A stretch of 64,000 nucleotides of DNA, from contig JAGVMA010000055.1 of the NCBI GenBank assembly GCA_020054095.1, forward strand, positions 1 to 64,000. The letters are read 5' to 3'. This DNA is from Bacteroidia bacterium (lineage in GTDB: Bacteria; Bacteroidota; Bacteroidia; JADZBD01). Positions 38,508 to 46,423 of the stretch are shown here, piece by piece. A program made the position numbers and the translations under genes. Under the pieces are notes generated by a model. That model did not search any database, was not told the origin of the DNA, and saw only the letters and a program-made list of their open reading frames with translations. Every line of letters starts with the position of its first letter. Positions within the stretch are counted from its first letter, which is position 1.

Positions 38508-38714
38508 TTATTTTATTATCCCTGCCTGGCGCAGGGCGGCAATGGCAGTGGTTTTATTATGGCAATTGGTTTTTTGGCGGATGTGCTGCAAGTGGGTGCG
38601 CACGGTATTATTACTCACAAATAAAAATTGGGCAATTTGCCTGCTGGTGTGGCCAAGTGCCATAAGCTGTGCCACTTCTGTTTCGCGGAGCGATAAAATA
38701 ATTGTTTGTGCCAT
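38508..38714 (-). CDS. Orphan LuxR/GerE-type helix-turn-helix protein
   Basis: 68 residues from the ATG at 38714 (a TTG at 38735 would add seven). It consists of only the GerE DNA-binding domain: LSLRETEVAQLMALGHTSRQ then IAQFLFVSNNTVRTHLQHIR, with the recognition helix at NNTVRTHLQHI. No receiver, PAS or ligand domain is present. It may compete with or heterodimerise with full-length regulators, or act by itself. An inverted repeat (38737-38792) lies directly upstream and is a candidate autoregulatory site. Confidence 0.8.
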   Translation of the reverse strand: MAQTIILSLRETEVAQLMALGHTSRQIAQFLFVSNNTVRTHLQHIRQKTNCHNKTTAIAALRQAGIIK

Positions 38715-38736
38715 TGTAAAAAAGTTTTTTAACAAA

Positions 38737-38792
38737 TGCCACTGTGGTTTTTTGTTGGGTTATTTAATCCCTAAAAAAATTACACAGTGGCA
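38737..38792. promoter_or_regulatory. Inverted repeat upstream of the HTH gene
   Basis: Perfect 10-base arms TGCCACTGTG (38737-38746) and CACAGTGGCA (38783-38792) are separated by 36 bases of AT-rich DNA. The left arm is 22 bases from the HTH start codon. The arrangement would suit a DNA-binding dimer or tetramer, or a hairpin in RNA. Confidence 0.5.
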
Positions 38793-38918
38793 CATTATGA
38801 ATGGGGATGCGTACTAATAACGCCAATTGCTGCTTTTTATTGTGTTAGCCTCAAAAATCATCCTTTGGTATGATGTTTTTCATCCTTTTGCAGTATTTAC
38901 AAGGGCATTGGCGTGCTA

Positions 38919-38926
38919 TAACTTTG
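38919..38926 (+). promoter_or_regulatory. -7 promoter box of the heptad-repeat micro-gene
   Basis: TAACTTTG is an exact TAnnTTTG match that ends five bases before the ATG at 38932. This supports 38932, not the upstream in-frame ATG at 38827, as the true start. Confidence 0.55.
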
Positions 38927-38931
38927 TTTTC

Positions 38932-39108
38932 ATGGATCAAAAACTTGGTTTCGGAACTTTAAAATGTACGTTAGGAAGTTTAAAACGTACGTTAAAAAGT
39001 TTACAACACCCGTTAAAAAGTTTAAAACTTGCGTTAGAAAAATTTAAGCGTTCATTGGCAAATATAAAATGGCTTGTATTAAATCGCGGCAGTCCGTTTT
39101 TGATTTAA
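38932..39108 (+). CDS. Small basic heptad-repeat protein
   Basis: 58 residues. After MDQKLGF come six 7-residue units of the form (G/K)SLKxxL: GTLKCTL, GSLKRTL, KSLQHPL, KSLKLAL, EKFKRSL, ANIKWLV. The hydrophobic positions i and i+4 would line one face of an amphipathic, strongly basic helix, so a coiled coil, a nucleic-acid-binding or a membrane-active peptide are all possible. The DNA is a 21-bp tandem repeat. No family that I can name, though similar Lys-Ser-Leu repeat peptides occur in Bacteroidota genomes. A promoter box precedes the start. Confidence 0.55.
   Translation: MDQKLGFGTLKCTLGSLKRTLKSLQHPLKSLKLALEKFKRSLANIKWLVLNRGSPFLI
38953..39078 (+). repeat. 21-bp tandem repeat, six units
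   Basis: Six consecutive 21-base units start at 38953, 38974, 38995, 39016, 39037 and 39058. The best-conserved core is AAGTTTAAAAC followed by CGTTA; the last two units are degenerate. The period keeps the reading frame and yields a heptad repeat. Confidence 0.85.
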
Positions 39109-39144
39109 TACTTAATAGTATTGATTAAATAGAACATAATTTTC

Positions 39145-39221
39145 GTCATTACTATCCGCCTCGGGCGGAGAAATAATCTCAAAAATAAATTGAGATTGCC
39201 GCACTTCGCTCGCAATGACGG
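39145..39221 (-). repeat. Dispersed palindromic repeat, copy C (inverted orientation)
   Basis: On the minus strand it begins CGTCATTGCGAGCGAAGTGC, continues GGCAATCTCAATTTATTTTT and GAGATTATTTCTCC: the same left half as copies A and D with a different right end. Confidence 0.75.
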
Positions 39222-39262
39222 ATACATCACCATAAAACATAAACCTATAAAACCCAAAAATC

Positions 39263-39946
39263 ATGGCAATTCCACGTAACGATAACAAGTTTAATAATTT
39301 TTTAAACTCATCTAATACATACTTAAACGCATCATCGGGCGGCATAATTAATTATGTGCGCCTGGGCATAACCGTTCCTGAGCGCAATAAATGGAACAAT
39401 TATGCTAACACACAATGGGCCGAAGTGTGGGATAAATTAATTGACCCTTCGCAAAAAACAAAATCAGTAGTTGATATTAAAGACGATTTAAAATTAGAGA
39501 TTATAAATTTTATGTCGCCAATTTTAATTCGCGTAAGCGTAAACTCAGCCGTAAATCCCACTGACCGCAATACGCTAAATCTGCCATTGCCCGATAGGCA
39601 GCCCACACCGCGCGGCCCCATATTAGATGTGCCGTATGCTAATTTAATCTCGTTTGCCGGAGGGCGAGTAGAAATTCGCACGCGGCTAAATGAAGATGCC
39701 AGCCGTGCCAGCATGCACCCGCTTGCCGATGCCGTGGAAATGCGCTACCAAATAGGCGGCACGCCTCCCATCACCGCTGCCGATTGTGTGCAGTATCTGA
39801 TGAGCAAAAAAGCACTGTTTGAGTTTTTGGCAGGGCAAGAAAACGGTAACCAATCATTGTATGTTTTTTTGCGTTGGGTAAATTTATCAAACCCCGAAAA
39901 CAGCGGCCAGTGGACTACTGTGCATAGTGTAACTATTCAGAAATAA
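39263..39946 (+). CDS. Bacteroidota-specific hypothetical protein
   Basis: 227 residues, no signal peptide. The opening MAIPRNDNKFNNFLNSSNTY is one I have seen in a family of Bacteroidota hypotheticals of similar length that appear in variable intergenic regions. The C-terminal half (VEIRTRLNEDASRASMHPLADAVEMRYQIGG ... YVFLRWVNLSNPENSGQWT) has the rhythm of a fibronectin type III-like beta-sandwich. Function unknown. It lies between inverted copies C and D of the dispersed repeat. Confidence 0.75.
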   Translation: MAIPRNDNKFNNFLNSSNTYLNASSGGIINYVRLGITVPERNKWNNYANTQWAEVWDKLIDPSQKTKSVVDIKDDLKLEIINFMSPILIRVSVNSAVNPTDRNTLNLPLPDRQPTPRGPILDVPYANLISFAGGRVEIRTRLNEDASRASMHPLADAVEMRYQIGGTPPITAADCVQYLMSKKALFEFLAGQENGNQSLYVFLRWVNLSNPENSGQWTTVHSVTIQK

Positions 39947-39961
39947 TTGTGAATTAATGCG

Positions 39962-40080
39962 CGTCATTGCGAGGGAGCCAAGCGCGGCAATCTCAATTAA
40001 GTTAGTAGTGTTTTTTGAGATTACTTTGCTCGTAAAAAAACCCGCTCGTAATGGCGTGCTTTGTTTTTGCCCGTCATTAC
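39962..40080 (+). repeat. Dispersed palindromic repeat, copy D
   Basis: CGTCATTGCGAGGGAGCC, GGCAATCTCAATTAAGTTAG, TTTTTTGAGATTACTTTGCTCG, CGCTCGTAATGGCGTGC and CCCGTCATTAC follow in the same order as in copy A, with scattered differences. Confidence 0.8.
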
Positions 40081-40120
40081 TTACTTATAATCACGCGCTG
40101 CAAATAAAATTCTTTTTTCT

Positions 40121-40128
40121 TACATTTG
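40121..40128 (+). promoter_or_regulatory. -7 promoter box upstream of the T9SS type A protein
   Basis: TACATTTG matches TAnnTTTG and lies 25 bases upstream of the ATG at 40154. Confidence 0.5.
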
Positions 40129-40153
40129 ATTTGCTAAAAAATCTCTCCATCAA

Positions 40154-42958
40154 ATGAAACAAAAATTTATTTTAATAACAGCTTCTTTTATTGCCGCATC
40201 GTTTTTAGTTTTTTTGCACAGCACGCACTCGGGGCAAAAAACGGTTAGCAATAAAAACATGGGCGCACCCACATCGGTAGAAGGTGAACGCGGCAGCAGT
40301 TTTTATGAATATGAATTAATTCGCTTGCGCGATCCGGCAAGCGGAAAAATTCCGGCTAACATTCGTCAGCTCGAATTAGAATACGCATCCACCTTACCCA
40401 ATGATGCAAATATTGCCAATAATAGGTTTCTGCCACAGGCAGTGTGGAATCAGCGTGGCCCTTGGAATTTAGGTGGCCGCACACGCGCTTTTGGTATAGA
40501 TGCTGCCAATGAAAATAATTTAATTGCAGGTTCGGCATCGGGTGGTATGTGGCGTTCTACTAACGATGGACAAACTTGGCAGCGCACGTTTGCAAACAAT
40601 CAGTGGTTAAGCATCACTTGCCTGGCGCAAGATAAACGTGTGGGAAAACAAAATAAATGGTTTGCAGGTTCGGGCGAAGCGTATGGTGCTTCGGCAAGTG
40701 CTACGGGCGCATATTATTTGGGCGATGGCTTGTGGACATCGGCCGACAGCGGTGTTACGTGGACAAAAATTGCGGCTACAAGTTCTAACAGTCCGTATAT
40801 TTTTAATAGCGAGTGGGATATTATTTGGAACGTAGCAGTAGATAATTCGGAAACGGTGAACGATGAATTATACGTAGCCCGATATGGTTCAATTATGCGC
40901 AGCACTAATGGCGGCACAAGCTGGACAATGGTGCGAGGCGCTACGGGCAACAATACTTCTTACTTTACTGATGTGGCAGTTACATCCACCGGAGTGGTTT
41001 ATGCTACATTAAGTTACGATGGAACACATGCCGGAATATGGCGCTCGGCTGATGGTACAACATGGACCAATATCACACCGCAAACTTTTCCCGATTCGAT
41101 GAACAGAGTAGTTATAGCAATTTGCCCTACTGACGAAAACCAAATTTGGTTTCTCGGAAACACGCCCGGTGATGGCCAGCCTGATACAAATTTTGTGGGA
41201 GCAGTGGAGTGGAATAGTTTGTGGAAATATACTTTCCTTTCCGGAGATGGCGATAGCAGTGGTGGCTATTGGCAAAACAAATCGGCAGCGCTGCCTACCA
41301 CAGGCGGCCTGTTCGATAAATTTTCGGCACAAGGTTCTTATAATTTAGTGGTTGCGGTTCATCCATCTGATACCAATATTGTTTTTATTGGCGGAACTAA
41401 TTTATATCGGTCAACAAATGGTTTTGCTGATGATTCGCAAACTACATTTATTGGTGGTTATCAGCAAGGCGCTACTTTGCCAATCGTAAATATGTATGCA
41501 AATCATCATCCCGATCAGCATGTGCTTATGTTTAAGCCATCAAATAATAATATTATGTATTCTATCACCGATGGCGGAATACACAAAACAACAAATTGTT
41601 TAGCGCCCACGGTGAGCTATCAATCGCTTAACGATGGTTATATCACATCAATGTTTTACACCGTTGCTATTGATCATGCAGGTACAAACAATGTAATTGT
41701 AGCCGGTGCGCAGGATAATGGAAGCTGGTTTACGAATAGTGCAAATTTGCAAACGCCTTGGGTAACTCCGCGCGGTGGCGATGGCTCGTATTGCGCTGTT
41801 GCGAATAATTTAGCAATGTATTACCTGTCCATCCAAAACGGAAAAATGATGAAAGCGCAATTAGGTGTAAACGGAAATTTGCAAAACTATGCGCGCATAG
41901 ATCCTATTGGAGCATCGGGCTATTTATTTATTAATCCTTATATTATTGATGGGAATAATAATAATGTTATGTATTTGGCAGGTGGTTCGTTTGTGTGGCG
42001 AAACAATGATTTAAGTCAAATACCGTTGATTAATAATTGGGATACCATCAGTACAAACTGGGTTCGCTTGCCCGATAGTTTAACAGCGGGGGCAAAAGTT
42101 TCTGCACTGTCTGTTTCTAAAACTCCGGCTAACCGCTTGTACTACGGAACTACAAATGGTAAACTCTATCGAATTGATAATGCACACACCGGAACTCCCA
42201 CTCCCACTAATGTTACATCCACCACACCATCGCACATATTTCCTAACGGGAGTAATATTAGTAGCGTGGCTGTTAATCCTAATAATGCCGATGAAGTGAT
42301 GGTTACGTTTTCTAACTATTCTACACAAAGTGTGTTTTATTCAGCTTCGGGCGGATTGCCTGCAAACACATCGTGGAGCAGAGTAGGCGGTAATCTTGAA
42401 CCATCAAACGGTAGTGGCCCATCGGTGCGCGGTGCAGCAATTATTCCGGTTAGCGATGGAAAAGTTTACATGGTTGCAACAAGCGTAGGTTTATTTGCAA
42501 CCGATACATTGAAAGGAATAAACACGGTGTGGGTTCAGCAAGGTGCTAATACAATTGGCAATTCGGTTTGCAACATGATTGATTTCCGCACCACCGATGG
42601 TTTGGTGGTGGTTGCCACGCACAGCAACGGAATTTTTTCTACTTACATTACTTCTGTTGCCGATATAGTTACGATAAAAGAATATGAAAAATTTGGTAAT
42701 CAATTGGGCTTAACTAATTTCCCAAATCCTGTTTACGACCAAGCTACCATTGAATTTAATTTACCTGCAAAAACAACTGTAACGCTCCACATTATTGATA
42801 TAAGCGGAAAAATTACAGCAACGCCTATTAACGCACAGGCAATGCTATCGGGCAAACAGCAAGTGTTATTTAATCGCGAAAAATTTGCTGCCGGCATTTA
42901 TATCATCCGATTAAGCGCAGGAGAAATTACCGAAACCAAAAAGATGATTCTGAAATGA
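40154..42958 (+). CDS. Secreted beta-propeller (BNR/sialidase-like) protein with T9SS type A sorting domain
   Basis: 934 residues. Signal peptide or anchor at residues 6-22 (ILITASFIAASFLVFLH). Residues about 95-830 carry repeated propeller-blade motifs of the SxDGGxTW type: SASGGMWRSTNDGQTWQR, LWTSADSGVTWTKI, IMRSTNGGTSWTMV and IWRSADGTTWTNI. The last 80 residues (LTNFPNPVYDQATIEFNLP ... VLFNREKFAAGIYIIRL ... KKMILK) are a type A T9SS sorting signal. Exported to the cell surface or medium. Sialidase activity is not implied; the blades resemble the VPS10/BNR class. Terminated by the hairpin at 42982. Confidence 0.88.
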   Translation: MKQKFILITASFIAASFLVFLHSTHSGQKTVSNKNMGAPTSVEGERGSSFYEYELIRLRDPASGKIPANIRQLELEYASTLPNDANIANNRFLPQAVWNQRGPWNLGGRTRAFGIDAANENNLIAGSASGGMWRSTNDGQTWQRTFANNQWLSITCLAQDKRVGKQNKWFAGSGEAYGASASATGAYYLGDGLWTSADSGVTWTKIAATSSNSPYIFNSEWDIIWNVAVDNSETVNDELYVARYGSIMRSTNGGTSWTMVRGATGNNTSYFTDVAVTSTGVVYATLSYDGTHAGIWRSADGTTWTNITPQTFPDSMNRVVIAICPTDENQIWFLGNTPGDGQPDTNFVGAVEWNSLWKYTFLSGDGDSSGGYWQNKSAALPTTGGLFDKFSAQGSYNLVVAVHPSDTNIVFIGGTNLYRSTNGFADDSQTTFIGGYQQGATLPIVNMYANHHPDQHVLMFKPSNNNIMYSITDGGIHKTTNCLAPTVSYQSLNDGYITSMFYTVAIDHAGTNNVIVAGAQDNGSWFTNSANLQTPWVTPRGGDGSYCAVANNLAMYYLSIQNGKMMKAQLGVNGNLQNYARIDPIGASGYLFINPYIIDGNNNNVMYLAGGSFVWRNNDLSQIPLINNWDTISTNWVRLPDSLTAGAKVSALSVSKTPANRLYYGTTNGKLYRIDNAHTGTPTPTNVTSTTPSHIFPNGSNISSVAVNPNNADEVMVTFSNYSTQSVFYSASGGLPANTSWSRVGGNLEPSNGSGPSVRGAAIIPVSDGKVYMVATSVGLFATDTLKGINTVWVQQGANTIGNSVCNMIDFRTTDGLVVVATHSNGIFSTYITSVADIVTIKEYEKFGNQLGLTNFPNPVYDQATIEFNLPAKTTVTLHIIDISGKITATPINAQAMLSGKQQVLFNREKFAAGIYIIRLSAGEITETKKMILK

Positions 42959-42981
42959 TGAATTAACATTTAAGGTTTAAT

Positions 42982-43018
42982 AAATCCGTAAACGAAAAAG
43001 TTTACGGATTTTTTTTTA
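42982..43018 (+). terminator. Rho-independent terminator after the T9SS type A gene
   Basis: AAATCCGTAAAC (42982-42993) and GTTTACGGATTT (43000-43011) form a perfect 12-bp stem with the loop GAAAAA, followed by a run of T. Confidence 0.94.
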
Positions 43019-43021
43019 AGA

Positions 43022-43029
43022 TAAGTTTG
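43022..43029 (+). promoter_or_regulatory. -7 promoter box of the UPF0316 gene
   Basis: TAAGTTTG matches TAnnTTTG and ends five bases before the ATG at 43035; the upstream part of the promoter overlaps the preceding terminator. Confidence 0.5.
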
Positions 43030-43034
43030 TACTC

Positions 43035-43622
43035 ATGCTATTGCAAGTGAGTTTTGATTACTACCAGTGGGTATTGCTTCCGCTGCTGATAATGGTTTCG
43101 CGTATTTTTGATGTTTCGCTTGGCACATTGCGCCATGTGTTAAATGCGCGAGGCGTAAAAAATTTATCGCCCATACTTGGTTTTTTTGAGGTTTTAATTT
43201 GGATAGTAGTTGTGAAGCAAGTGATGAATGCAGCCGATAATTGGATGTGCTACATTGGCTGGGCGGGTGGTTTTGCACTTGGTAATTACATAGGTTTGAT
43301 AATAGAAGAGCGCCTTGCATTAGGCATGCAGGTAATGCGAATAATTACCAGCAAAGATGATACAGAGCTTATAAAAGCACTCAGAAAAGATAATCATGGA
43401 ATAACTGTTATTGATGGCGAAGGTGCAAACGGCCCGGTGAAAATTATTTTTTCGGTAATGAAAAGAAAAAACATAATGGATGCCGAAAAGTTAATTGCAC
43501 AATTTCACTCCGATGCGTTTTACTCAATTGAAGATGTAAAAGAATCGAGCCATGGTGTGTTTACCAAGAAAGATAAGCGTATGCAAATTTTACGCCAGCT
43601 CTTTCCTGAAAGAAAAAAGTAA
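43035..43622 (+). CDS. UPF0316 family membrane protein (DUF2179/DUF5698)
   Basis: 195 residues. Three N-terminal membrane helices (WVLLPLLIMVSRIFDVSLGT, ILGFFEVLIWIVVVKQVM, YIGWAGGFALGNYIGLIIEE) are followed by a soluble DUF2179 domain (MQVMRIITSKDDTELIKALR ... HGITVIDGEGANGPVKIIFS). RIFDVSLGTLRH and FALGNYIG are typical of UPF0316. Function unknown; the DUF2179 domain is shared with membrane proteins such as YitT. Confidence 0.9.
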   Translation: MLLQVSFDYYQWVLLPLLIMVSRIFDVSLGTLRHVLNARGVKNLSPILGFFEVLIWIVVVKQVMNAADNWMCYIGWAGGFALGNYIGLIIEERLALGMQVMRIITSKDDTELIKALRKDNHGITVIDGEGANGPVKIIFSVMKRKNIMDAEKLIAQFHSDAFYSIEDVKESSHGVFTKKDKRMQILRQLFPERKK

Positions 43623-44255
43623 TTATTCTTGAATTGTATTGGAACGAACAAGGCACTTGGGCAGTGCCCACACTCCGGTGTAAGTTTTTAAATCAATTGG
43701 TTTGTAATCGCAGTTATAATAGTTTCCGCTTTTGTCTTTAAGTAGTATTCTTAAATTTCCTTTTTTTATCTCGGCAATTATTTCCTTTACCAGTTTTTCT
43801 TTATTTATTTTTTTGTATTCGCTGTTGTGCCTAATGCCCATTTCAATTCCAATTTGGTTATTGATAATATCCATTGCAATACTCATCGAGTCGGGCACTT
43901 CGCCATCTTCTTTTTCATTGTTCTTAAACTGCAAGCGGTTACCAAATTCGTGAGCTTGTCCGAGCTTGTAAGCTTTACCTGGTTTTATGTACTGGCATAA
44001 CATTGCCATCCACAATGCGTGCCTAAAGGCATCTAATTGGTCGCCATTTCCGTTACCTGTAAAAACCGAATCTTTTTTTATTGAATCGCAAATGTGAATT
44101 ACAGCTTGTGTAACTCTGAATGTTTTTTTTGCAATGAACGGATGCCCAAGCACCCAGCGCTTTTCGTACTTCGATAATATTTTATAAGAATGAAAACTTT
44201 GTGCATTTGTATGCACAGTAAAGAAGCATAATAGGGTTGCAAAACAGAGTCTCAC
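43623..44255 (-). CDS. Secreted DUF6973-like hypothetical protein
   Basis: 210 residues. A signal peptide (LCFATLLCFFTVHTNAQ) is followed by a helical domain with GNGDQLDAFRHALWMAMLCQYIKPGKA and LGQAHEFGNRL. The DAFRHALW and AHE motifs resemble the DUF6973 domain; the conserved His and Asp could bind a metal. A Lys-rich middle part and KDKSGNYYNCDYKPIDLKTY close the protein. Likely periplasmic. It abuts the convergent UPF0316 gene with no spare bases. Confidence 0.68.
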   Translation of the reverse strand: MRLCFATLLCFFTVHTNAQSFHSYKILSKYEKRWVLGHPFIAKKTFRVTQAVIHICDSIKKDSVFTGNGNGDQLDAFRHALWMAMLCQYIKPGKAYKLGQAHEFGNRLQFKNNEKEDGEVPDSMSIAMDIINNQIGIEMGIRHNSEYKKINKEKLVKEIIAEIKKGNLRILLKDKSGNYYNCDYKPIDLKTYTGVWALPKCLVRSNTIQE

Positions 44256-44348
44256 GAGCAGTTAAACGAAAGTTTAAACGAAAGGTTTCGGTTTTAAAAT
44301 TAAGATTCAATTTTGTTTTTAACTTTAAAATGTTTTATAAAAAGCAAT

Positions 44349-45224
44349 ATGTCGAAAAAAATAAAAAGCCAAACAGTTTATAGGCTCTCACAATCTTTAC
44401 TCGAAATGCCCGATACCGAACCTAATTTTGATGAGGCATTTAAAGTAAAAGAAACACATTATAATAATGATGGCACAATAAGCAAAGAGGCCGAATATAA
44501 TCCTGATGAAACTGAGGCCGAGCGATATGAGCGAGATTATGAAAATGGAAAAATAATTGAAAGCCGCCACTTTTTTGAAACCGAGCTAAGTGAAACAAAC
44601 AAGTTTTTGTATAACGAAAAAGGGCTGATGCTTCAAGACATTACAATATATGCTGATGGCGGAGAACTAAAAGCAAATTTTGAATACGATGAGCAGGATA
44701 ATAAAATAGGTGTTAAAACTACTGATACTGATGGTGTATTGGAGGCAGAGGAAAATTGGGAATACAAAAACAAACTCGTGCTAAAACATACAAAGTTTGA
44801 CGCTGAACATAATATGAGCGAAGAATTAAGGCTAACCTACAAGAATGATGAGGGCGATATTGCTGAAGAGCATTTAACAATTATGGCTAATAGTATAGAA
44901 CTTCGCACCGTTTATTTAGATAATGAATCGGGTTCAATCACTTATAACAAAGATGGAAAGGTGTATGGCAAATCAAAAAATATTTTTGATGATAAAGACA
45001 GATTAAGCCAGCTAATACAAGAAACATACAAAGGCAATTATGTTACAAAATATTTTTACGATGAAAACGACAATATTATTGAGGAGGAGAAACAAGTGGA
45101 CGGAACGGTTTATTTCAGGGCTATTTCGAGTTACGATGAAAACAACGAACTGAAACAACGAACTGTAACTGAAATGAGTTCGGGCACGTTCACCGATTAT
45201 TACCAATACAGCTATTTTGAATGA
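44349..45224 (+). CDS. YD-like repeat protein of unknown function
   Basis: 291 residues from the ATG at 44349 (an upstream in-frame ATG at 44313 adds a non-conserved 12 residues). Very acidic and repetitive: HYNNDGTISKEAEYNPDE, FLYNEKGLMLQDITIYADGG, FEYDEQDNKIGVKTTDTDG, NIFDDKDRLSQLIQETY, KYFYDENDNIIEEEKQVDG. The (Y/F)D(E/D)xxxxI units resemble YD/RHS-type beta-strand repeats, but there is no signal peptide, so the protein is probably cytoplasmic. Its stop overlaps the start of the next gene (ATGA), a tight coupling. Confidence 0.72.
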   Translation: MSKKIKSQTVYRLSQSLLEMPDTEPNFDEAFKVKETHYNNDGTISKEAEYNPDETEAERYERDYENGKIIESRHFFETELSETNKFLYNEKGLMLQDITIYADGGELKANFEYDEQDNKIGVKTTDTDGVLEAEENWEYKNKLVLKHTKFDAEHNMSEELRLTYKNDEGDIAEEHLTIMANSIELRTVYLDNESGSITYNKDGKVYGKSKNIFDDKDRLSQLIQETYKGNYVTKYFYDENDNIIEEEKQVDGTVYFRAISSYDENNELKQRTVTEMSSGTFTDYYQYSYFE

Positions 45225-46423
45225 TCAATATTTGTAAAGTAAAAAAAGATAAAGCAGTAATTGGTTTTGAGTTTGTTTTAGCAAGTTCAATTGCGGGTAT
45301 AGATGTGGTTAGCTGGGATAAGTTAGCGGCCAGTAATTTGTTTTTGCATAGCACATATTTAAAATGTATTGAAACTTGCGGGCCGAAAAATCTGCACCAT
45401 AAATATTTTTCTATACAGGATGAAAAAGGAACTGCTGCTATTTTTTATTTTCAGATAATTGATTTTTCGGGCAATAGTTTTGGAACTGCGATTGAAAAAA
45501 AAGGCGAAACAAATGCCCTTAAATCACAATTCAAAAAACTGCTTAAACGAAACGCTAAAAATTTTGATATTAGATTATTGGTTTCGGGTAATACATTTAT
45601 AAGTGGCGAGCATGGCTTTGCTTTTCGCGATGATGTGGATTCATCGGCAGTTTTTCAGCTTATACATTACGCAAGTAAATTAATAATTGATGGGGAGAAG
45701 AAAAACGAAAAAATAACTGCAATACTCGTTAAGGATTTTACTGATGCAGCAAAATACAATAGCGCATTCCTTGATAAGAAAAAATATTACAAGTTTACTG
45801 CCGAGCCCGTCATGGTTGTAAATGTAAACAGTAGTTGGAATGTTTTTAACGATTACCTGGCAGCGCTATCATCAAAATATAAAAAACGTGCCGCAGCAAT
45901 TTTTAAAAATGGTACAGTACTAAAGCGAGTTAGTTTTAACAGCGACAATATAAAATCAAACGCTGATGTGATAAATAAACTTTATCTGTCGGTATATAAT
46001 AATGCACGATTCCGGCCCGCAGCCCTCGATGCTGCCTATTTTGCTGCGATGCAAAAAGCATTGCCTAATCAGTTTTTCTTTACTGCCTATTATTTAGATA
46101 ACACAATTGTGGCTTTCAGAACTTCATTTTTAAACAAGCATATTCTCGAAGCACACTTTATAGGCTTGGATTACGAAAAAAATAAAACATATAATATCTA
46201 CCCAAATATATTGTACGATTATCTGAACGAAGCAATTTACTTAAAAGCAAGTAAGTTGCACTTTGGCCGCACTGCAGCCGAAATGAAAAGTAATACTGGT
46301 GCAGTACCTGTTAATTTAGTTTGTTTTGGCCGGCACCGTAATGCAATTCACAATCATTTGATAAAACCATTTTTAGGTCATTCTGAGCCTGAACCCTGGG
46401 TGCAGCGCAACCCATTCAAATAG
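45221..46423 (+). CDS. FemAB/BioF2-like acyltransferase (GNAT superfamily)
   Basis: 400 residues with a tandem GNAT fold. The second half carries the family pattern YLAALSSKYKKRAAAIF, LYLSVYNNARFRPAALD, QFFFTAYYLDNTIVAFRTSF, EAHFIGLDYEKNKTYNIYPN and LHFGRTAAEMKSNTGAVP, ending in WVQRNPFK. Relatives attach acyl or aminoacyl groups to peptidoglycan precursors, lipids or amines; the substrate here is unknown. It overlaps the YD-repeat gene by 4 bases and converges on the NlpC/P60 gene with an 8-base overlap. Confidence 0.8.
   Translation: MINICKVKKDKAVIGFEFVLASSIAGIDVVSWDKLAASNLFLHSTYLKCIETCGPKNLHHKYFSIQDEKGTAAIFYFQIIDFSGNSFGTAIEKKGETNALKSQFKKLLKRNAKNFDIRLLVSGNTFISGEHGFAFRDDVDSSAVFQLIHYASKLIIDGEKKNEKITAILVKDFTDAAKYNSAFLDKKKYYKFTAEPVMVVNVNSSWNVFNDYLAALSSKYKKRAAAIFKNGTVLKRVSFNSDNIKSNADVINKLYLSVYNNARFRPAALDAAYFAAMQKALPNQFFFTAYYLDNTIVAFRTSFLNKHILEAHFIGLDYEKNKTYNIYPNILYDYLNEAIYLKASKLHFGRTAAEMKSNTGAVPVNLVCFGRHRNAIHNHLIKPFLGHSEPEPWVQRNPFK

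Noticed and set aside
38827-38931. Longer reading frame in front of the heptad-repeat peptide
   Set aside because: The extra 35 residues cover the promoter box at 38919-38926 and are not repetitive; the start at 38932 fits better.
38953-39078. CRISPR array
   Set aside because: The 21-bp units are contiguous, without spacers, and in a reading frame; no cas genes are nearby.
46377-46391. REP-like GTCATTCTGAGCCTG inside the C-terminus of the FemAB-like gene
   Set aside because: The encoded C-terminus ends in the family-typical RNPFK and aligns with relatives, so the match to the intergenic repeat is most likely coincidence.
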